From positions 1 to 56,897 of the forward strand of contig WELB01000392.1 of NCBI GenBank assembly GCA_009602725.1: a stretch of DNA of 56,897 nucleotides. Reading direction: 5' to 3'. Made by a program: the position numbers and the translations under genes. Positions 12,920-22,964 of this stretch are shown here, piece after piece (positions within the stretch are counted from its first letter, which is position 1; every line of letters begins with the position of its first letter). The notes under the pieces were generated by a model. That model saw only the letters and a list, made by a program, of their open reading frames with translations, made no database searches and was not told the origin of the DNA. Origin of the DNA: Spirogloea muscicola. Its lineage: Eukaryota > Streptophyta > Zygnematophyceae > Spirogloeales > Spirogloeaceae.

Positions 12920-14461
12920 ATGGTAAATATTCGACCTGACGAAATTAGCAGTATTATTCGAAAACAGATTGAACAATATAATCAAGAAGTAAAAGTTGTC
13001 AATATCGGCACCGTACTTCAAGTAGGTGACGGCATCGCACGCATATATGGGCTTGATAAAGTAATGGCAGGAGAACTATTAGAATTTGAAGATGGCACTG
13101 TAGGTATTGCTTTAAATCTAGAGTCCGATAATGTAGGTGCTGTATTGATGGGTGATGGGCTAATTATCCAAGAAGGTAGTTCAGTAAAAGCAACAGGAAA
13201 GATTGCTCAAATACCTGTAAGTGAGAATTACTTAGGTCGTGTAGTCAATGCGCTTGCTCGTCCTATTGATGGCAAAGGTGATATACCTGCCTCCGAATCT
13301 CGTTTAATTGAGTCTCCTGCGCCTGGAATCATCTCCAGACGTTCAGTTTATGAACCAATGCAAACAGGCTTGATTGCTATTGACGCAATGATTCCTATTG
13401 GTCGTGGACAAAGAGAATTGATTATTGGTGATCGACAAACTGGAAAAACAGCAGTGGCTACAGACACAATTCTAAATCAAAAAGGTCAAAACGTAGTATG
13501 TGTATATGTAGCGATTGGTCAAAAAGCATCTTCTGTAGCTCAAGTTGTTAACAACTTCGAAGAACGTGGTGCAATGGAATACACTATTGTAGTTGCAGAG
13601 CCAGCCAATTCTCCTGCTACTTTGCAATATCTTGCACCTTACACTGGAGCGGCTCTTGCAGAATTCTTTATGTATCAAGGGCGACATACTTTAGTAGTAT
13701 ATGATGATTTGTCTAAACAAGCGCAAGCATATCGTCAGATGTCTTTGTTGTTGAGACGCCCTCCTGGACGAGAAGCTTATCCAGGAGACGTTTTTTACTT
13801 ACACTCTCGTCTTTTAGAAAGAGCAGCAAAACTAAGTTCTCAGTTGGGCGAAGGAAGCATGACTGCTTTGCCTATTGTTGAGACCCAAGCTGGAGATGTA
13901 TCTGCTTATATTCCTACAAATGTAATCTCTATTACAGATGGGCAGATCTTCTTATCAGCAGATTTGTTTAATGCAGGTATTCGACCTGCTATCAACGTTG
14001 GTATTTCGGTTTCTAGAGTAGGATCTGCAGCTCAAATTAAAGCCATGAAAAAAGTGGCTGGAAAATTAAAATTAGAGTTAGCTCAATTTGCAGAATTAGA
14101 AGCTTTCGCACAGTTCTCTTCTGATCTTGATAAAGCAACTCAAAATCAATTAGCTAGAGGTCAACGATTACGCGAACTACTTAAACAATCTCAATCTGCT
14201 CCTTTAGCAGTAGAAGAACAAGTAGCTACTATCTATACTGGTGTTAATGGTTATCTTGATGTTCTTGAAGTTGGACAAGTTAAAAGATTTCTTATTCAAC
14301 TACGAGAATATGTAACTACAAATAAGACTCAATTTGGAGAGATTATTCGTTCTAGTAAAACCTTTACAGATGAAGCAGAGAACATCTTAAAAGAGGCTAT
14401 TCAAGAACATACAGAAGCATTTTTATTACAAGAAGAGACAGATAAGCCGGCCCGTTCCTAG
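12920..14461 (+). CDS. atpA: ATP synthase CF1 alpha subunit
   Basis: Alpha subunit of the CF1 catalytic head of chloroplast ATP synthase; it forms the hexamer with beta and binds non-catalytic nucleotides. The Walker A motif GDRQTGKT starts at about residue 170. The block [20 protein letters not shown] and the alpha signature [17 protein letters not shown] are intact. Length is 513 residues, slightly longer than the usual 505-507 because of its C-terminal tail. Last gene of the plus-strand rpo-rps2-atp run. Confidence 0.97.
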   Translation: MVNIRPDEISSIIRKQIEQYNQEVKVVNIGTVLQVGDGIARIYGLDKVMAGELLEFEDGTVGIALNLESDNVGAVLMGDGLIIQEGSSVKATGKIAQIPVSENYLGRVVNALARPIDGKGDIPASESRLIESPAPGIISRRSVYEPMQTGLIAIDAMIPIGRGQRELIIGDRQTGKTAVATDTILNQKGQNVVCVYVAIGQKASSVAQVVNNFEERGAMEYTIVVAEPANSPATLQYLAPYTGAALAEFFMYQGRHTLVVYDDLSKQAQAYRQMSLLLRRPPGREAYPGDVFYLHSRLLERAAKLSSQLGEGSMTALPIVETQAGDVSAYIPTNVISITDGQIFLSADLFNAGIRPAINVGISVSRVGSAAQIKAMKKVAGKLKLELAQFAELEAFAQFSSDLDKATQNQLARGQRLRELLKQSQSAPLAVEEQVATIYTGVNGYLDVLEVGQVKRFLIQLREYVTTNKTQFGEIIRSSKTFTDEAENILKEAIQEHTEAFLLQEETDKPARS

Positions 14462-14567
14462 AATTATTAAGATTGAAAATAATTCTTATCTGCCTTAAGG
14501 TAAATTGACAATATGTTTGCGACAAGAAATATGTACTAAGAATATGTGCTAAACATGACATATTCTG

Positions 14568-14616
14568 TAAGCAGTGGCTGGCGGAATTTTCTATAGGTTC
14601 CACCAGCCATTGCTTA
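14568..14616. terminator. Hairpin after atpA
   Basis: Nineteen-base arms (14568-14586 and 14598-14616), complementary except for one wobble pair and one mismatch, enclose an 11-base loop. It sits between atpA (plus) and trnR-UCU (minus). It is likely the 3' end structure of the atp operon transcript. Confidence 0.6.
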
Positions 14617-14644
14617 ACGACAAAGAGAACTACTTGCAAAACTT

Positions 14645-14717
14645 TACGTCCAATAGGAATCGAACCTATATTGGAGGTTTAGAAGACCTCTGTCCTAATC
14701 CGTTAGACGATGGACGC
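14645..14717 (-). tRNA. trnR-UCU: tRNA-Arg (UCU)
   Basis: Cloverleaf on the minus strand, with anticodon TCT in loop CTTCTAA and T-loop TTCGATT. The acceptor arms GCGTCCA and TGGACGT pair with a G1-U72 wobble, where the land-plant gene has G-C. It lies between atpA and trnG-UCC as in land plants. Confidence 0.95.
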
Positions 14718-14862
14718 TTTTTTAAATCATTTAAAAAGTTTTCAAATACAATAACATTACAAGATTTGTGCATTAAAAAATTTAAATGAAAGTTGAGTAA
14801 AAAAATACATTGTTAGAATCTTTTTTCAAATAATTGACTCATAACTTTTAAGCTCAGAGTCA

Positions 14863-15558
14863 GGCGGGTGGCGGGAATCGAACCCGCATCATTAGCTTGG
14901 AAGGCTAAGGGTTATAGTCGATGCTAAACTTATTATTAGCATCTCTAATGCAAAACCAGACGTGAAAGTTTTCTTTCATCTAGCTCCTCTATAATCCAAA
15001 GAGATTTACAGCATCTATGTCAGCTTATTGTTTTTCCCAATGTTTTGCTTCTTAGATAATCCTGTTGTAAAGATAGAAAACAAAAGCTATTGTTATAACT
15101 TTAAAGTGTTTATCTTTACAATTATTTCGTTCCTTATCTATTTTGATTTGAATCTTTAGAGAGATGATCTTCACCGGGTTCTCAAGAGTATGCAAATCAA
15201 TTTGGCAAACCAAAATGAATCTCAATAGAACCATTCTTTTAATAGTCTTAATTGACTAAAGTTTAGTGACGATGCAATAAAACAACTTTGTGAACTTCTC
15301 ATGGATTCTTGCGGCAAAGAACCTAAAACAATACGTTTTGATTCTTTAATATTACTCCGCTTTGGATTTAACAATTCATTAGTGTTTGCTAACTTTTTAT
15401 TAAAACAGGAGTATTGTTTTACTATTACATTAATAGAAAAGGGTTGGAACCTTTCTAAAGACAAAGCTGTCAATATTTTTTTTGACTAGGTTATAAGAAC
15501 CCTCAACTAAAAAGAGGAACCTAAACGAATCACACTTTTACCACTAAACTACACCCGC
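14863..15558 (-). tRNA. trnG-UCC: tRNA-Gly (UCC), split by a group II intron
   Basis: Exon 1 is 15536-15558 (23 nt, GCGGGTGTAGTTTAGTGGTA then AAA) and exon 2 is 14863-14910 (48 nt, with anticodon TCC in loop CTTCCAA). Joined they make a 71-nt tRNA with a 7-bp acceptor stem. The splice position, after nucleotide 23 in the D arm, is the same as in land plants. The discriminator base is C, where land plants usually have U. Confidence 0.94.
14911..15535 (-). other. Group II intron of trnG-UCC
   Basis: A 625-nt intron. It begins GTGTGAT, the group II 5' consensus, and ends in AC after a domain VI-like segment. Domain V is at 14951-14986 on the minus strand, starting GAGCTAGATGAAAG. No maturase ORF is seen inside it, so splicing probably depends on MatK or nuclear factors (inference). 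Confidence 0.88.
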
Positions 15559-15908
15559 TTAAGGTCATCTTAGCATAAGACGAGAGACTTAAACAATAGA
15601 GATTCACTGATGCTTATTATCATGCTTTCACAAATAGAGTAAATTGAAGAATGCCTGTTGTTTATACAATAAAATAAAACTGATAAATCCATACTTTTTA
15701 AAAAAAAGAAGTTTTTCAATTGAATAATTGTGTATCTCTTGTTTTTAAAAATTGTATGCTAAATCTCTAATTAAGAGAGAAAACTTTCCCCTTGAATTTA
15801 ATTCAATAGAATGTTTGTATAGAACAAGTGTAACTGAAATCACCATTTGAATAGACATTCTACTAAAATATACATTAATCAGAATTTAGTCGAACATCAT
15901 AACACAAT
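15559..15908. other. trnG-chlI spacer
   Basis: A 350-base A+T-rich spacer without a gene. A possible chlI promoter is TTGAAT at 15847-15852, a 16-base spacer, and TATACA at 15869-15874, about 35 bases before the chlI ATG. Confidence 0.45.
15847..15874 (+). promoter_or_regulatory. Candidate chlI promoter
   Basis: TTGAAT, 16 bases, then TATACA. Spacing and motifs fit a sigma70-type PEP promoter, but the -35 element is imperfect. This is inferred from sequence only. Confidence 0.35.
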
Positions 15909-16985
15909 ATGAACAATATACCTGAAGATCAAAATCAACGTCCTGTTTTTCCTTTTACTGCTATAGTAGGACAAGAAGAGATGAAGCGAGCTCTTCTATT
16001 AAATGTCATAGATCCAAAGATTGGTGGAGTAATGATCATGGGTGATCGAGGTACTGGAAAGTCTACTACAGTAAGAGCTCTTGTAGATTTGTTGCCGGAG
16101 ATACAAGTTGTAGCTGATGACCCTTTTAATTCTGATCCTAACGATCCCGAATTAATGAGTGAAGAAGTTCGTCAAAGAATCAAAGGACAACAAGAAATAC
16201 CTATCATTACAACTAAAATTTCTATGGTAGATTTACCTTTGGGAGCTACTGAAGATCGAGTATGTGGTACTATTGATATTGAAAAAGCTTTAACAGAAGG
16301 TGTAAAAGCTTTTGAGCCAGGTCTACTAGCTAAAGCTAATCGAGGGATATTATATGTTGATGAAGTAAATTTATTAGATGATCATTTAGTAGATGTATTA
16401 TTAGATGCTGCAGCATCAGGTTGGAATACAGTTGAAAGAGAAGGAATCTCAATATCCCATCCTGCACGTTTTATTTTAATAGGCTCTGGTAATCCTGAAG
16501 AAGGAGAACTTCGTCCACAATTATTAGATAGGTTTGGTATGCATGCACAAGTAGGTACTGTTAAAGAACCAGAATTGAGAGTAAAGATTGTTGAGCAAAG
16601 AGCAAACTTTGACAAAGATTCTAAAACTTTTAGAGATTCTTACAAGTCTTCACAAGATAACTTGCGACAACAGATAAAAGAAGCTAGAGAACGTTTACCT
16701 AATGTAGAGATTAGTTATGAGTTACGAGTAAATATTTCAAAAATATGCGCTGAGTTAAATGTAGATGGTTTGCGAGGAGATATTGTGACAAATCGTGCTG
16801 CAAAAGCTTTAACCGCACTTAGAAATGGACAATCAGTTACACCTAAAGACATATTAACTGTTATACCACTTTGTTTGCGCCATCGATTGCGCAAAGATCC
16901 ATTAGAATCAATTGATTCTGGTCTTTTAGTGCTAGAAAAATTCAGTCAAATTTTTGGATATACTTCGAAAGTCAACTCTCCATAA
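15909..16985 (+). CDS. chlI: Magnesium chelatase ATPase subunit I
   Basis: AAA+ subunit of magnesium chelatase, which works with ChlD and ChlH to insert Mg into protoporphyrin IX at the start of the chlorophyll branch. Walker [10 protein letters not shown] begins at residue 45 and Walker [11 protein letters not shown] has D151/E152. Further motifs are [18 protein letters not shown] and the C-terminal lid. It is 358 residues and complete. It sits between trnG-UCC and psb30. Retained in many algal and some bryophyte plastids but absent from the plastids of flowering plants. Confidence 0.96.
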   Translation: MNNIPEDQNQRPVFPFTAIVGQEEMKRALLLNVIDPKIGGVMIMGDRGTGKSTTVRALVDLLPEIQVVADDPFNSDPNDPELMSEEVRQRIKGQQEIPIITTKISMVDLPLGATEDRVCGTIDIEKALTEGVKAFEPGLLAKANRGILYVDEVNLLDDHLVDVLLDAAASGWNTVEREGISISHPARFILIGSGNPEEGELRPQLLDRFGMHAQVGTVKEPELRVKIVEQRANFDKDSKTFRDSYKSSQDNLRQQIKEARERLPNVEISYELRVNISKICAELNVDGLRGDIVTNRAAKALTALRNGQSVTPKDILTVIPLCLRHRLRKDPLESIDSGLLVLEKFSQIFGYTSKVNSP

Positions 16986-17103
16986 AACATAAATAAAAAG
17001 TTTTTGTGTTAAATACATATTAACATTCTTGACTTAATGAAAAGTTTACTACTATTTGAATAGAAAATTTGTATAAAAAAACACAGAAACAACAACTTTC
17101 ATT

Positions 17104-17146
17104 TTTGCTCTTTGATCTTTCTTCGTAAGGAGGACCAAAGAGCAAA
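17104..17146. terminator. Hairpin between convergent chlI and psb30
   Basis: An outer perfect 11-bp stem (TTTGCTCTTTG with its complement) continues after one mismatch into a wobble-containing inner stem with loop CGT. It lies between the 3' ends of chlI (plus) and psb30 (minus), so it could serve both transcripts. Confidence 0.6.
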
Positions 17147-17183
17147 TTATTATTTTTGAGAAGATCTTTTAATAATCACCAAA

Positions 17184-17285
17184 TTAGAGGTTTCCTTTGC
17201 GAGCTGCTAGTAAAGCAATTACTAAAGGACCCGCTAAAACTATCAAAGCCAAAGTGGTAAGTTGTGCAACTACTTCTAAATTCAT
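17184..17285 (-). CDS. psb30: Photosystem II protein Psb30 (Ycf12)
   Basis: A 33-residue single-span thylakoid protein, a peripheral subunit of photosystem II. The translation begins [19 protein letters not shown] and ends [10 protein letters not shown], an almost exact match to the family. AAGGTTAG precedes the ATG. Confidence 0.95.
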   Translation of the reverse strand: MNLEVVAQLTTLALIVLAGPLVIALLAARKGNL

Positions 17286-17353
17286 GTTAATCTAACCTTT
17301 TTAAAATTAAATAGTACTGATACAGCAAATTTTTTTTTACAAATTGCCGAGAA

Positions 17354-17573
17354 AATCACATTGACAACAAAGATATTTTATGAAAATGAAACTGAAAAAA
17401 AAGCATTTTATAGAAAATGTTTTTGCAACTACATAAATATCAATATCAACAAGATATAAAATACAATATATACAAACTTCAACAAAGAACTATAGCCACA
17501 GTTTATTAACATCGGTACAATAATGTGGAAGCTATGCATTCATGTAAGCTTTTCACGAGTTTAATCTATGTCT
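17354..17573. repeat. Direct repeat copy 1 (220 bp)
   Basis: Identical base for base to 17575-17794 and separated from it only by the single N at 17574. The abrupt N and the perfect identity suggest a contig overlap that was not merged, rather than a biological duplication. Confidence 0.95.
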
Positions 17574-17574
17574 N

Positions 17575-17794
17575 AATCACATTGACAACAAAGATATTTT
17601 ATGAAAATGAAACTGAAAAAAAAGCATTTTATAGAAAATGTTTTTGCAACTACATAAATATCAATATCAACAAGATATAAAATACAATATATACAAACTT
17701 CAACAAAGAACTATAGCCACAGTTTATTAACATCGGTACAATAATGTGGAAGCTATGCATTCATGTAAGCTTTTCACGAGTTTAATCTATGTCT
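17575..17794. repeat. Direct repeat copy 2 (220 bp)
   Basis: Second copy of the 17354-17573 block, starting right after the N and running to GTCT before ATAGGTTAG. It lies upstream of psaM, so if real it would be part of the psaM upstream region. Confidence 0.95.
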
Positions 17795-17860
17795 ATAGGT
17801 TAGAAGAGATGATAAGATGGAACACAGTCTTTGTGAAAAAAGAAGATAGAGGAAACGAAA

Positions 17861-17959
17861 ATGACGTCAATATCAGACAGCCAAATTATTGTTGCTCTTG
17901 TGAGTGCTTTTGTTACAGGAATCTTAGCGTTGCGACTAGGAAGAGAGCTATATAGATAG
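17861..17959 (+). CDS. psaM: Photosystem I subunit XII, PsaM
   Basis: A 32-residue single-helix photosystem I protein located at the trimer/monomer interface region. The translation starts [17 protein letters not shown] and ends [11 protein letters not shown], matching PsaM closely. AGAGGAAACG before the ATG is a weak ribosome-binding sequence. psaM occurs in algal, bryophyte and gymnosperm plastids but not in flowering plants. Confidence 0.95.
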   Translation: MTSISDSQIIVALVSAFVTGILALRLGRELYR

Positions 17960-18096
17960 TCTCTTTATCTTTATGGTTCACCTCAAATTTTAGTGTTCCA
18001 ATTACAAAGAGCCTGTCGAACCTGACTAATCTAGTCAAATTTGAGCTTGAAAACAATTTCGAAAATAGTTTATTCTCTCCTTGTCTTTCTCTCACA

Positions 18097-18139
18097 CAGA
18101 GGCATGCCTGTATAGGTTTTGCCTCTGATCTTTTTTTTT
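18097..18139 (+). terminator. Terminator-like hairpin downstream of psaM
   Basis: CAGAGGCA at 18097-18104 pairs with its complement ending at 18127, with an additional inner CCT/AGG pairing, and a run of nine T follows. This stem plus T-tract resembles a bacterial intrinsic terminator. It lies between psaM and trnS-GCU. Confidence 0.6.
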
Positions 18140-18207
18140 GTTAGTTCTCAAACGTACATAGACTTTGGCTTACTTATCATGCTAGATTGAGTTTGTTCAT
18201 ATCTACT

Positions 18208-18295
18208 GGAGAGATGGCTGAGTGGCCGAAAGCGACAGATTGCTAATCCGTTGTACGGTTTAAACGTACCGAGGGTTCGAATCCCTCTCTCTCCG
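18208..18295 (+). tRNA. trnS-GCU: tRNA-Ser (GCU)
   Basis: An 88-nt class II tRNA with anticodon GCT. The acceptor arms are GGAGAGA and TCTCTCC, there is a long variable arm, and the T-loop is TTCGAAT. Placed next to psaM and psbI as in Marchantia-type plastids. Confidence 0.95.
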
Positions 18296-18353
18296 CATCA
18301 AGCTAGATTTTAGCTTATTTTTTTTTCTTCTTTTTGGTTTAGCTTTTTACGAA

Positions 18354-18569
<216 letters not shown>

Positions 18570-18691
18570 TCAATAGTCACCAAGCTCCTAGCAATATATG
18601 TAACATTAGTATTTCTTATCTATATACAAGATTAAGTACAACAGATATTAACAAATACAGGTGATGAGATCAATGAACAGCTTAGTGGAGA

Positions 18692-18776
18692 GGAAAAAAG
18701 GGGGATTTGAACCCCCGTTAGCTACAGCTAAAATGATTTTCGAGACCGACGCAATCAACCTCTCTGCCATTTCTCC
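18692..18776 (-). tRNA. trnS-CGA: tRNA-Ser (CGA)-like, possibly a pseudogene
   Basis: A class II tRNA-like sequence with T-stem GGGGG/CCCCC around TTCAAAT, a clean variable arm (TTAGC/GCTAA) and CGA in the anticodon position of loop CTCGAAA. Two features look degraded. The anticodon stem TCGGT/ATCAT has mismatches in its two outer pairs, and the acceptor pairs well only if one extra T is bulged. A trnS-CGA is known from some streptophyte algae. The gene may be decaying or need editing. Confidence 0.6.
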
Positions 18777-19185
18777 GGCAAGTCATGGCAAACTTAGATG
18801 GCAAAATTTATCAGCAAGAGATTGGATTCTGTGTCTTTCAAATTTTAGACAATAACTATTTGATTGATCAAAATTAATTTGTATTAATCTATACTACAAA
18901 GTAAATAAACTACACTAATTGAAGTTAAGAAATCAAATGCTTGCAGTTTTTTACTGTAAAACAAAGTATTCTTAGCAGAAGACAATTTCTATTATAAAGT
19001 ATTATAAAGAACAAAAGACTCTTTTACGATAAAAGAAAACATAGAATTCATTAATTGTCTTTTGAATGTACCAAGTCTTTGCTTCAATCAATTTATTTGC
19101 ATAAATTTTTTCACAAAGATGAAATTTTTTTTATATATACAAATAATAATCTCTTTCCTGAAAAAGAATAATCAAGAATTTGAAA
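18777..19185. other. trnS-CGA to psbK spacer
   Basis: A 409-base, very A+T-rich spacer. I see no gene, tRNA or convincing hairpin. Confidence 0.5.
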
Positions 19186-19371
19186 TTATCTAAAACTTAC
19201 AGATGCTTGCCATACAAAAGCTAACAGAAGGAAAAGCACAGGAATAATAGGCAACACATCTACAATAGGATCAAAAATAGCATAAGCTTCAGGAAGCTTT
19301 GCCAAAAGTGCGGTCCCATTTTGGCCCAAGTCTAAAAAGTTGCTTATATAGGCACTTAGCATAGTAAACAT
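19186..19371 (-). CDS. psbK: Photosystem II protein K
   Basis: A 61-residue precursor of a small photosystem II core subunit. The N-terminal part is removed in known PsbK proteins, and the mature part begins at about [17 protein letters not shown] and ends [11 protein letters not shown] use ATG 19371, with GGGAGAAG just upstream; an alternative ATG lies at codon 4. It is near psbI as in land plants, on the same strand. Confidence 0.96.
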   Translation of the reverse strand: MFTMLSAYISNFLDLGQNGTALLAKLPEAYAIFDPIVDVLPIIPVLFLLLAFVWQASVSFR

Positions 19372-19420
19372 AGGTCTTCTCCCATAGAGATAACTATAAG
19401 TGAGGTTGGACTCCTAATTA

Positions 19421-19500
19421 GGTGCTCCAGAAGGTAATTCGAACTCACCCGTACATTTTACTACAGGTTTCGTTGGCTTGGAAGAGGTTCTTAACCATTT
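19421..19500 (-). promoter_or_regulatory. Structured psbK leader with a short upstream ORF
   Basis: Upstream of psbK on the minus strand is a patch richer in G+C than the spacer around it. It holds a 17-codon ORF (start 19498, stop 19445-19447, starting MVKNLFQANE) and a tRNA T-arm-like hairpin GGTGA-GTTCGAA-TTACC. No full tRNA can be folded. It could be a regulatory leader or a tRNA remnant; function unknown. Confidence 0.3.
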
Positions 19501-19940
19501 CTCTCTTAAGAGATCGCTTTCATTTATCTCTTGAACAACATAGCTATGTATTGTTAGAATAGAATACAATTCTCTTATCTAAAAATAAGATAAAAAAGTT
19601 TTTCAAAAATAGTTGAAAGTAAAATGACAGGTTTTGCCTTTTTTTTAATAAAATCAGCTAAGCCTTTGAAACACTAAAGATGGAGGTTGTCAATACACAG
19701 AAGCAGTAATCATTGTGTAAAAGATTTGATGCAAAGTACTAAGATACCTTAACAATTAAAGGTTTCTTACTAATGATTTGTTCTGTATGTTTTAAATCTA
19801 ATCGTAAAGAATTGATTAGATTTTATTTCTATTCTATTTTATTCTAGAGAATTCTCAGTAATTCTCGAGTAATCCAATTCTAAAAGCCCATTAAAGTTTG
19901 TACAACATTATAGACAAAGAATTGAATACTTGTGTTTGTT

Positions 19941-20450
19941 TTATTCTTTAAAACGTCCTGTAACTTTTAACCAGTTTTGTGCCTCAATATAGTTGCTAGG
20001 AGCTAATGCAATAGCCTGTTTCCAATAATCAGCAGCTTGATCAAACCAAGCTTCTGATGTTTCAGGATCTCCTTGTTGAACAGCTTGTTCTCCTCGATAG
20101 TGACAGATCACAGCCATGTTATTAAATGCTTGAGGCAATGATGGATTTCTTTCAAGTGCCTGAAAATAATACTCTAGTGCTTTGGCATGCTCTCCATTGC
20201 TTGTATGAATTAGGCCTATGTTATATAAAATATAGCTGCGATCATATGGATCAATCTCAAGTCGCATAGCTTCATAATAATTTTGTAGAGCTTCTGCATA
20301 TTCACCTTCTGATTGAGCAGACATTCCATCTCTGTAATAGCTAAAAGCTTCTTTTTCTCTTTGAGTAGTTGGAATTATTCGTAGAAGAAGATCTGCTACA
20401 ATGGTAAAGGTTTTATCAATAAAGTTATCGTTTCTTTGAGATCTAGGCAT
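19941..20450 (-). CDS. ycf3: Photosystem I assembly protein Ycf3
   Basis: A TPR-repeat protein on the stromal side of the thylakoid that chaperones photosystem I assembly. It is 169 residues starting [20 protein letters not shown]. Three TPR units run from about residue 35 to 150 (for example [20 protein letters not shown]). The frame is uninterrupted, whereas land-plant ycf3 has one or two introns. It is followed by trnS-GGA and rps4 in the land-plant order. Confidence 0.97.
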   Translation of the reverse strand: MPRSQRNDNFIDKTFTIVADLLLRIIPTTQREKEAFSYYRDGMSAQSEGEYAEALQNYYEAMRLEIDPYDRSYILYNIGLIHTSNGEHAKALEYYFQALERNPSLPQAFNNMAVICHYRGEQAVQQGDPETSEAWFDQAADYWKQAIALAPSNYIEAQNWLKVTGRFKE

Positions 20451-21614
20451 ATTTAATGATAATGTTAATATTATTTACGGTGTCTTGTTTGTCTTTTTTT
20501 CCAATACTGTTTCTCAAGTCAAAAAACAAAGATTTGACACACAAACAACTAACTTATTAGAGTAAAACCAATTTTATGTTTGGAATCATAAGTTGAAGCT
20601 TGAGCAAATTTTTAAAAATTTGCTCATAAAAGGATCTTTAATTGCTAATTTGAGTCAATAAAGGGGAGAATCTGTCCTTTACCAAAAATTAGATATATCT
20701 TTTTTTTTCAATATTGAAAAGTGTTTTGTTATCTTGTAATATCTTGAAAAGATTTTTCCTACTTTATTCTTTGAAATAGAAAACTATTTTCTCTAGTATA
20801 GATATAGATATTTTTCTTCATAGCTACTGTGGTATGTATTTTCATACATATTTATGTATATGATGCGGGTCTGGTCTGATGAATGTACAGATAAAGCCGT
20901 AATTCAGTAGAATATATGTTTTAGCAAGACTTGCGGTTGTAGCAAGATGTGCCAAATAATTGGATTTTAAGGACCAACATTCAATCTTGCCAATAAAGTC
21001 AGCCCTGTTACCTATCTCTATATTCGGTACAAAGCCTGTATTCACTGCCATTGCGGTAATCTTATCGTGTCTTTTCTCTCTTAAAATCAAAGTAATGCCT
21101 CATCTACATTCGGTAAGGGTTTCTTTGAGAGATGTTTGTGTTTGTCACAAACAGGCTATTTCTCTATGCTAACAGTTTGTAGAATATCTTGAACTATCTA
21201 ACAAACTTTAACTATCTAACCAAGCACTTATACAGAGCAAAGGGATATGCAAGTTTGTCGTTGTCATATTTATTTCTGTTTTTTTTCTTTACAAAAAAAA
21301 ATTTTCTACGAGATTGCTTTTTAAATTGCAAGATTAGTTCCTACTTTTTGCATTTACTTTGTAAACAGTACTTTTGTTGTTGTACCACTGACTATACACA
21401 TTATAGTAAAAAATAATTATTAAGTTTAGTACCAATAATATCAAGTCTTTTATAAAAAAAATAAAAGCTTTGAATTTACAGATAATATATTGTTTCAGAC
21501 AAATAACAATTACTAATTTGAATTTTATTTATTGACACAGTATTACTACAATTTTCAAGAGTATTTGTGACATTCAAATTCCATAAAAATGGAATCATTT
21601 TTCTTCTTACCTTA
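20451..21614. other. ycf3 to trnS-GGA spacer with a G+C-richer island
   Basis: The largest gene-free stretch in the window (1164 bases). Its flanks are ordinary A+T-rich spacer. The middle (about 20860-21165) is visibly richer in G and C and open in several frames: 82 codons on the minus strand (20842-21090, starting MILREKRHDKITAMAVNTGF) and 70 codons on the plus strand (20960-21172). I recognise neither translation. The sequence may be a horizontally or intracellularly acquired fragment. Confidence 0.4.
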
Positions 21615-21701
21615 GGAAAGGTGGCCGAGTGGTCGAAGGCGTAGCATTGGAAATGCTATGTAGACTGTTGTTTACCGAGGGTTCGAATCCCTCTCTTTCC
21701 G
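21615..21701 (+). tRNA. trnS-GGA: tRNA-Ser (GGA)
   Basis: An 87-nt class II tRNA. The anticodon stem TAGCA/TGCTA holds loop TTGGAAA, so the anticodon is GGA. The acceptor arms GGAAAGG and CTTTCC pair, and the T-loop is TTCGAAT. It lies between ycf3 and rps4. Confidence 0.95.
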
Positions 21702-21817
21702 TCCTTATAACAAAATAGAATTAAGTGACTAAATATGTTATATTTATATCTTTTTACAAAAAAGAAATTGTATTAAGTATTAATACTATAAAAACAATTT
21801 ACTCAAAATTTTACTTG

Positions 21818-22426
21818 TTAAGCTTGGCGAGAATAATACTCTACTATCAGCAATTCATTTACTTTAAGACCAATAGATTCTCGATCTACGATTTGATTAA
21901 CTAAGGCTTTATTCTGAACTGAATTAAGGCTTAAATGATTTGGAATCTTGGATCGATTGAGATTATTCAAGTTCTTTTCCACAATAGCATTTGATTTAGA
22001 TCTATTTTTCACAGCAATCGAATCTTGAGGCTTACAACGATAACTGGGTATATCTACTGTTCGTTCGTTGACTAATACATGACCATGATTTACTAGTTGT
22101 CTAGCAGCAGGTATTGTAGGTGTCATCCCCAATCGAAAAACGGTGTTGTCTAGACGCATCTCAAGCAATTGCAATAAGACTTGTCCTGTGGAACCTTTAG
22201 TTTTTCTAGCAATACGAACATACTTGAGTAATTGTCGTTCAGTTAAACCATAATGAAAACGCAATTTTTGTTTCTCTTCAAGACGAATACGATATTGAGA
22301 AATTTTTTTATTTGCTGTGGGTGGACCACTATTATTAGATTTAGGCCTTGGAATTCTTTGGGTAAGGCCTGGTAAAATGCCCAAACGACGTACAATTTTT
22401 AAACGGGGCCCTCGATAACGAGACAT
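21818..22426 (-). CDS. rps4: Ribosomal protein S4
   Basis: Small-subunit protein uS4, a primary 16S rRNA binder. It is 202 residues starting [20 protein letters not shown]. The S4 RNA-binding domain [20 protein letters not shown] lies in the middle, and the C-terminus is [26 protein letters not shown] precedes the ATG. Length and motifs are as in land plants. Confidence 0.97.
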   Translation of the reverse strand: MSRYRGPRLKIVRRLGILPGLTQRIPRPKSNNSGPPTANKKISQYRIRLEEKQKLRFHYGLTERQLLKYVRIARKTKGSTGQVLLQLLEMRLDNTVFRLGMTPTIPAARQLVNHGHVLVNERTVDIPSYRCKPQDSIAVKNRSKSNAIVEKNLNNLNRSKIPNHLSLNSVQNKALVNQIVDRESIGLKVNELLIVEYYSRQA

Positions 22427-22964
22427 AGGAGAAATTCCTTCTTTTACAAAAAAATGAAATAGAATGAGATTAAATATAGTTTTTATATAGAAATGAATCC
22501 TTTCTCATAGTGAAAAAGTAGATTCTTTTTTATTAGAAATTCTAATAAATGATAACATTTTAGTAAAAATACACAAAGAAGAACAAGTTTTTATTAAATA
22601 TTGAGGACTTTCTTTAACGAGTATTTTTTTCTTTTGACAAGTGATCTTTGCTGTACTTCTTTGTATTTCTGTTGAAAAAACAATACTGTTAAAAAAACAA
22701 TATTGTTTAGTTTTTTAGTTACTGAGATCTACTCATTATTTTTCAAATCTAAAATATAGCACTAATATATGCTTAAAATAGCATGCAAATGCTGAAAAAA
22801 AAACTTTTTATAAAAAATGTAAAAAAATTGAATAAATAAAGTTTTTCACAATAAAAGATGCTATTACTATAATATATTGACTCGATTGGGTAATATATGG
22901 CAATATATGTTGTGCAAGCAATGTCACTATTAACAAAAAGGATTCTTTTCTTGAGAAAGATCAT
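22427..22964. other. rps4 to trnK spacer
   Basis: A 538-base A+T-rich spacer. Land plants have trnT-UGU next to rps4, but that gene is at 49.5 kb in this window. Nothing else recognisable here. Confidence 0.5.

Larger units (their letters stand above)
17286..17860. other. psb30-psaM spacer with duplicated block and an N
   Basis: No gene is seen. Most of the spacer is a perfect 220-base direct duplication around a single undetermined base at 17574 (described separately). Without the duplication the spacer would be about 354 bases. Confidence 0.7.

Noticed and set aside
14574-14789. 71-codon plus-strand ORF
   Set aside because: It runs across the atpA 3' hairpin and the antisense of trnR-UCU, and the translation has no recognisable pattern.
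15301-15489. Plus- and minus-strand ORFs inside the trnG intron
   Set aside because: They lie antisense or within group II intron structure, are under 90 codons and show no maturase or endonuclease motif.
19421-19500. A complete tRNA gene upstream of psbK
   Set aside because: Only the T-arm-like hairpin folds; no D arm, no matching 5' acceptor half and no convincing anticodon stem.
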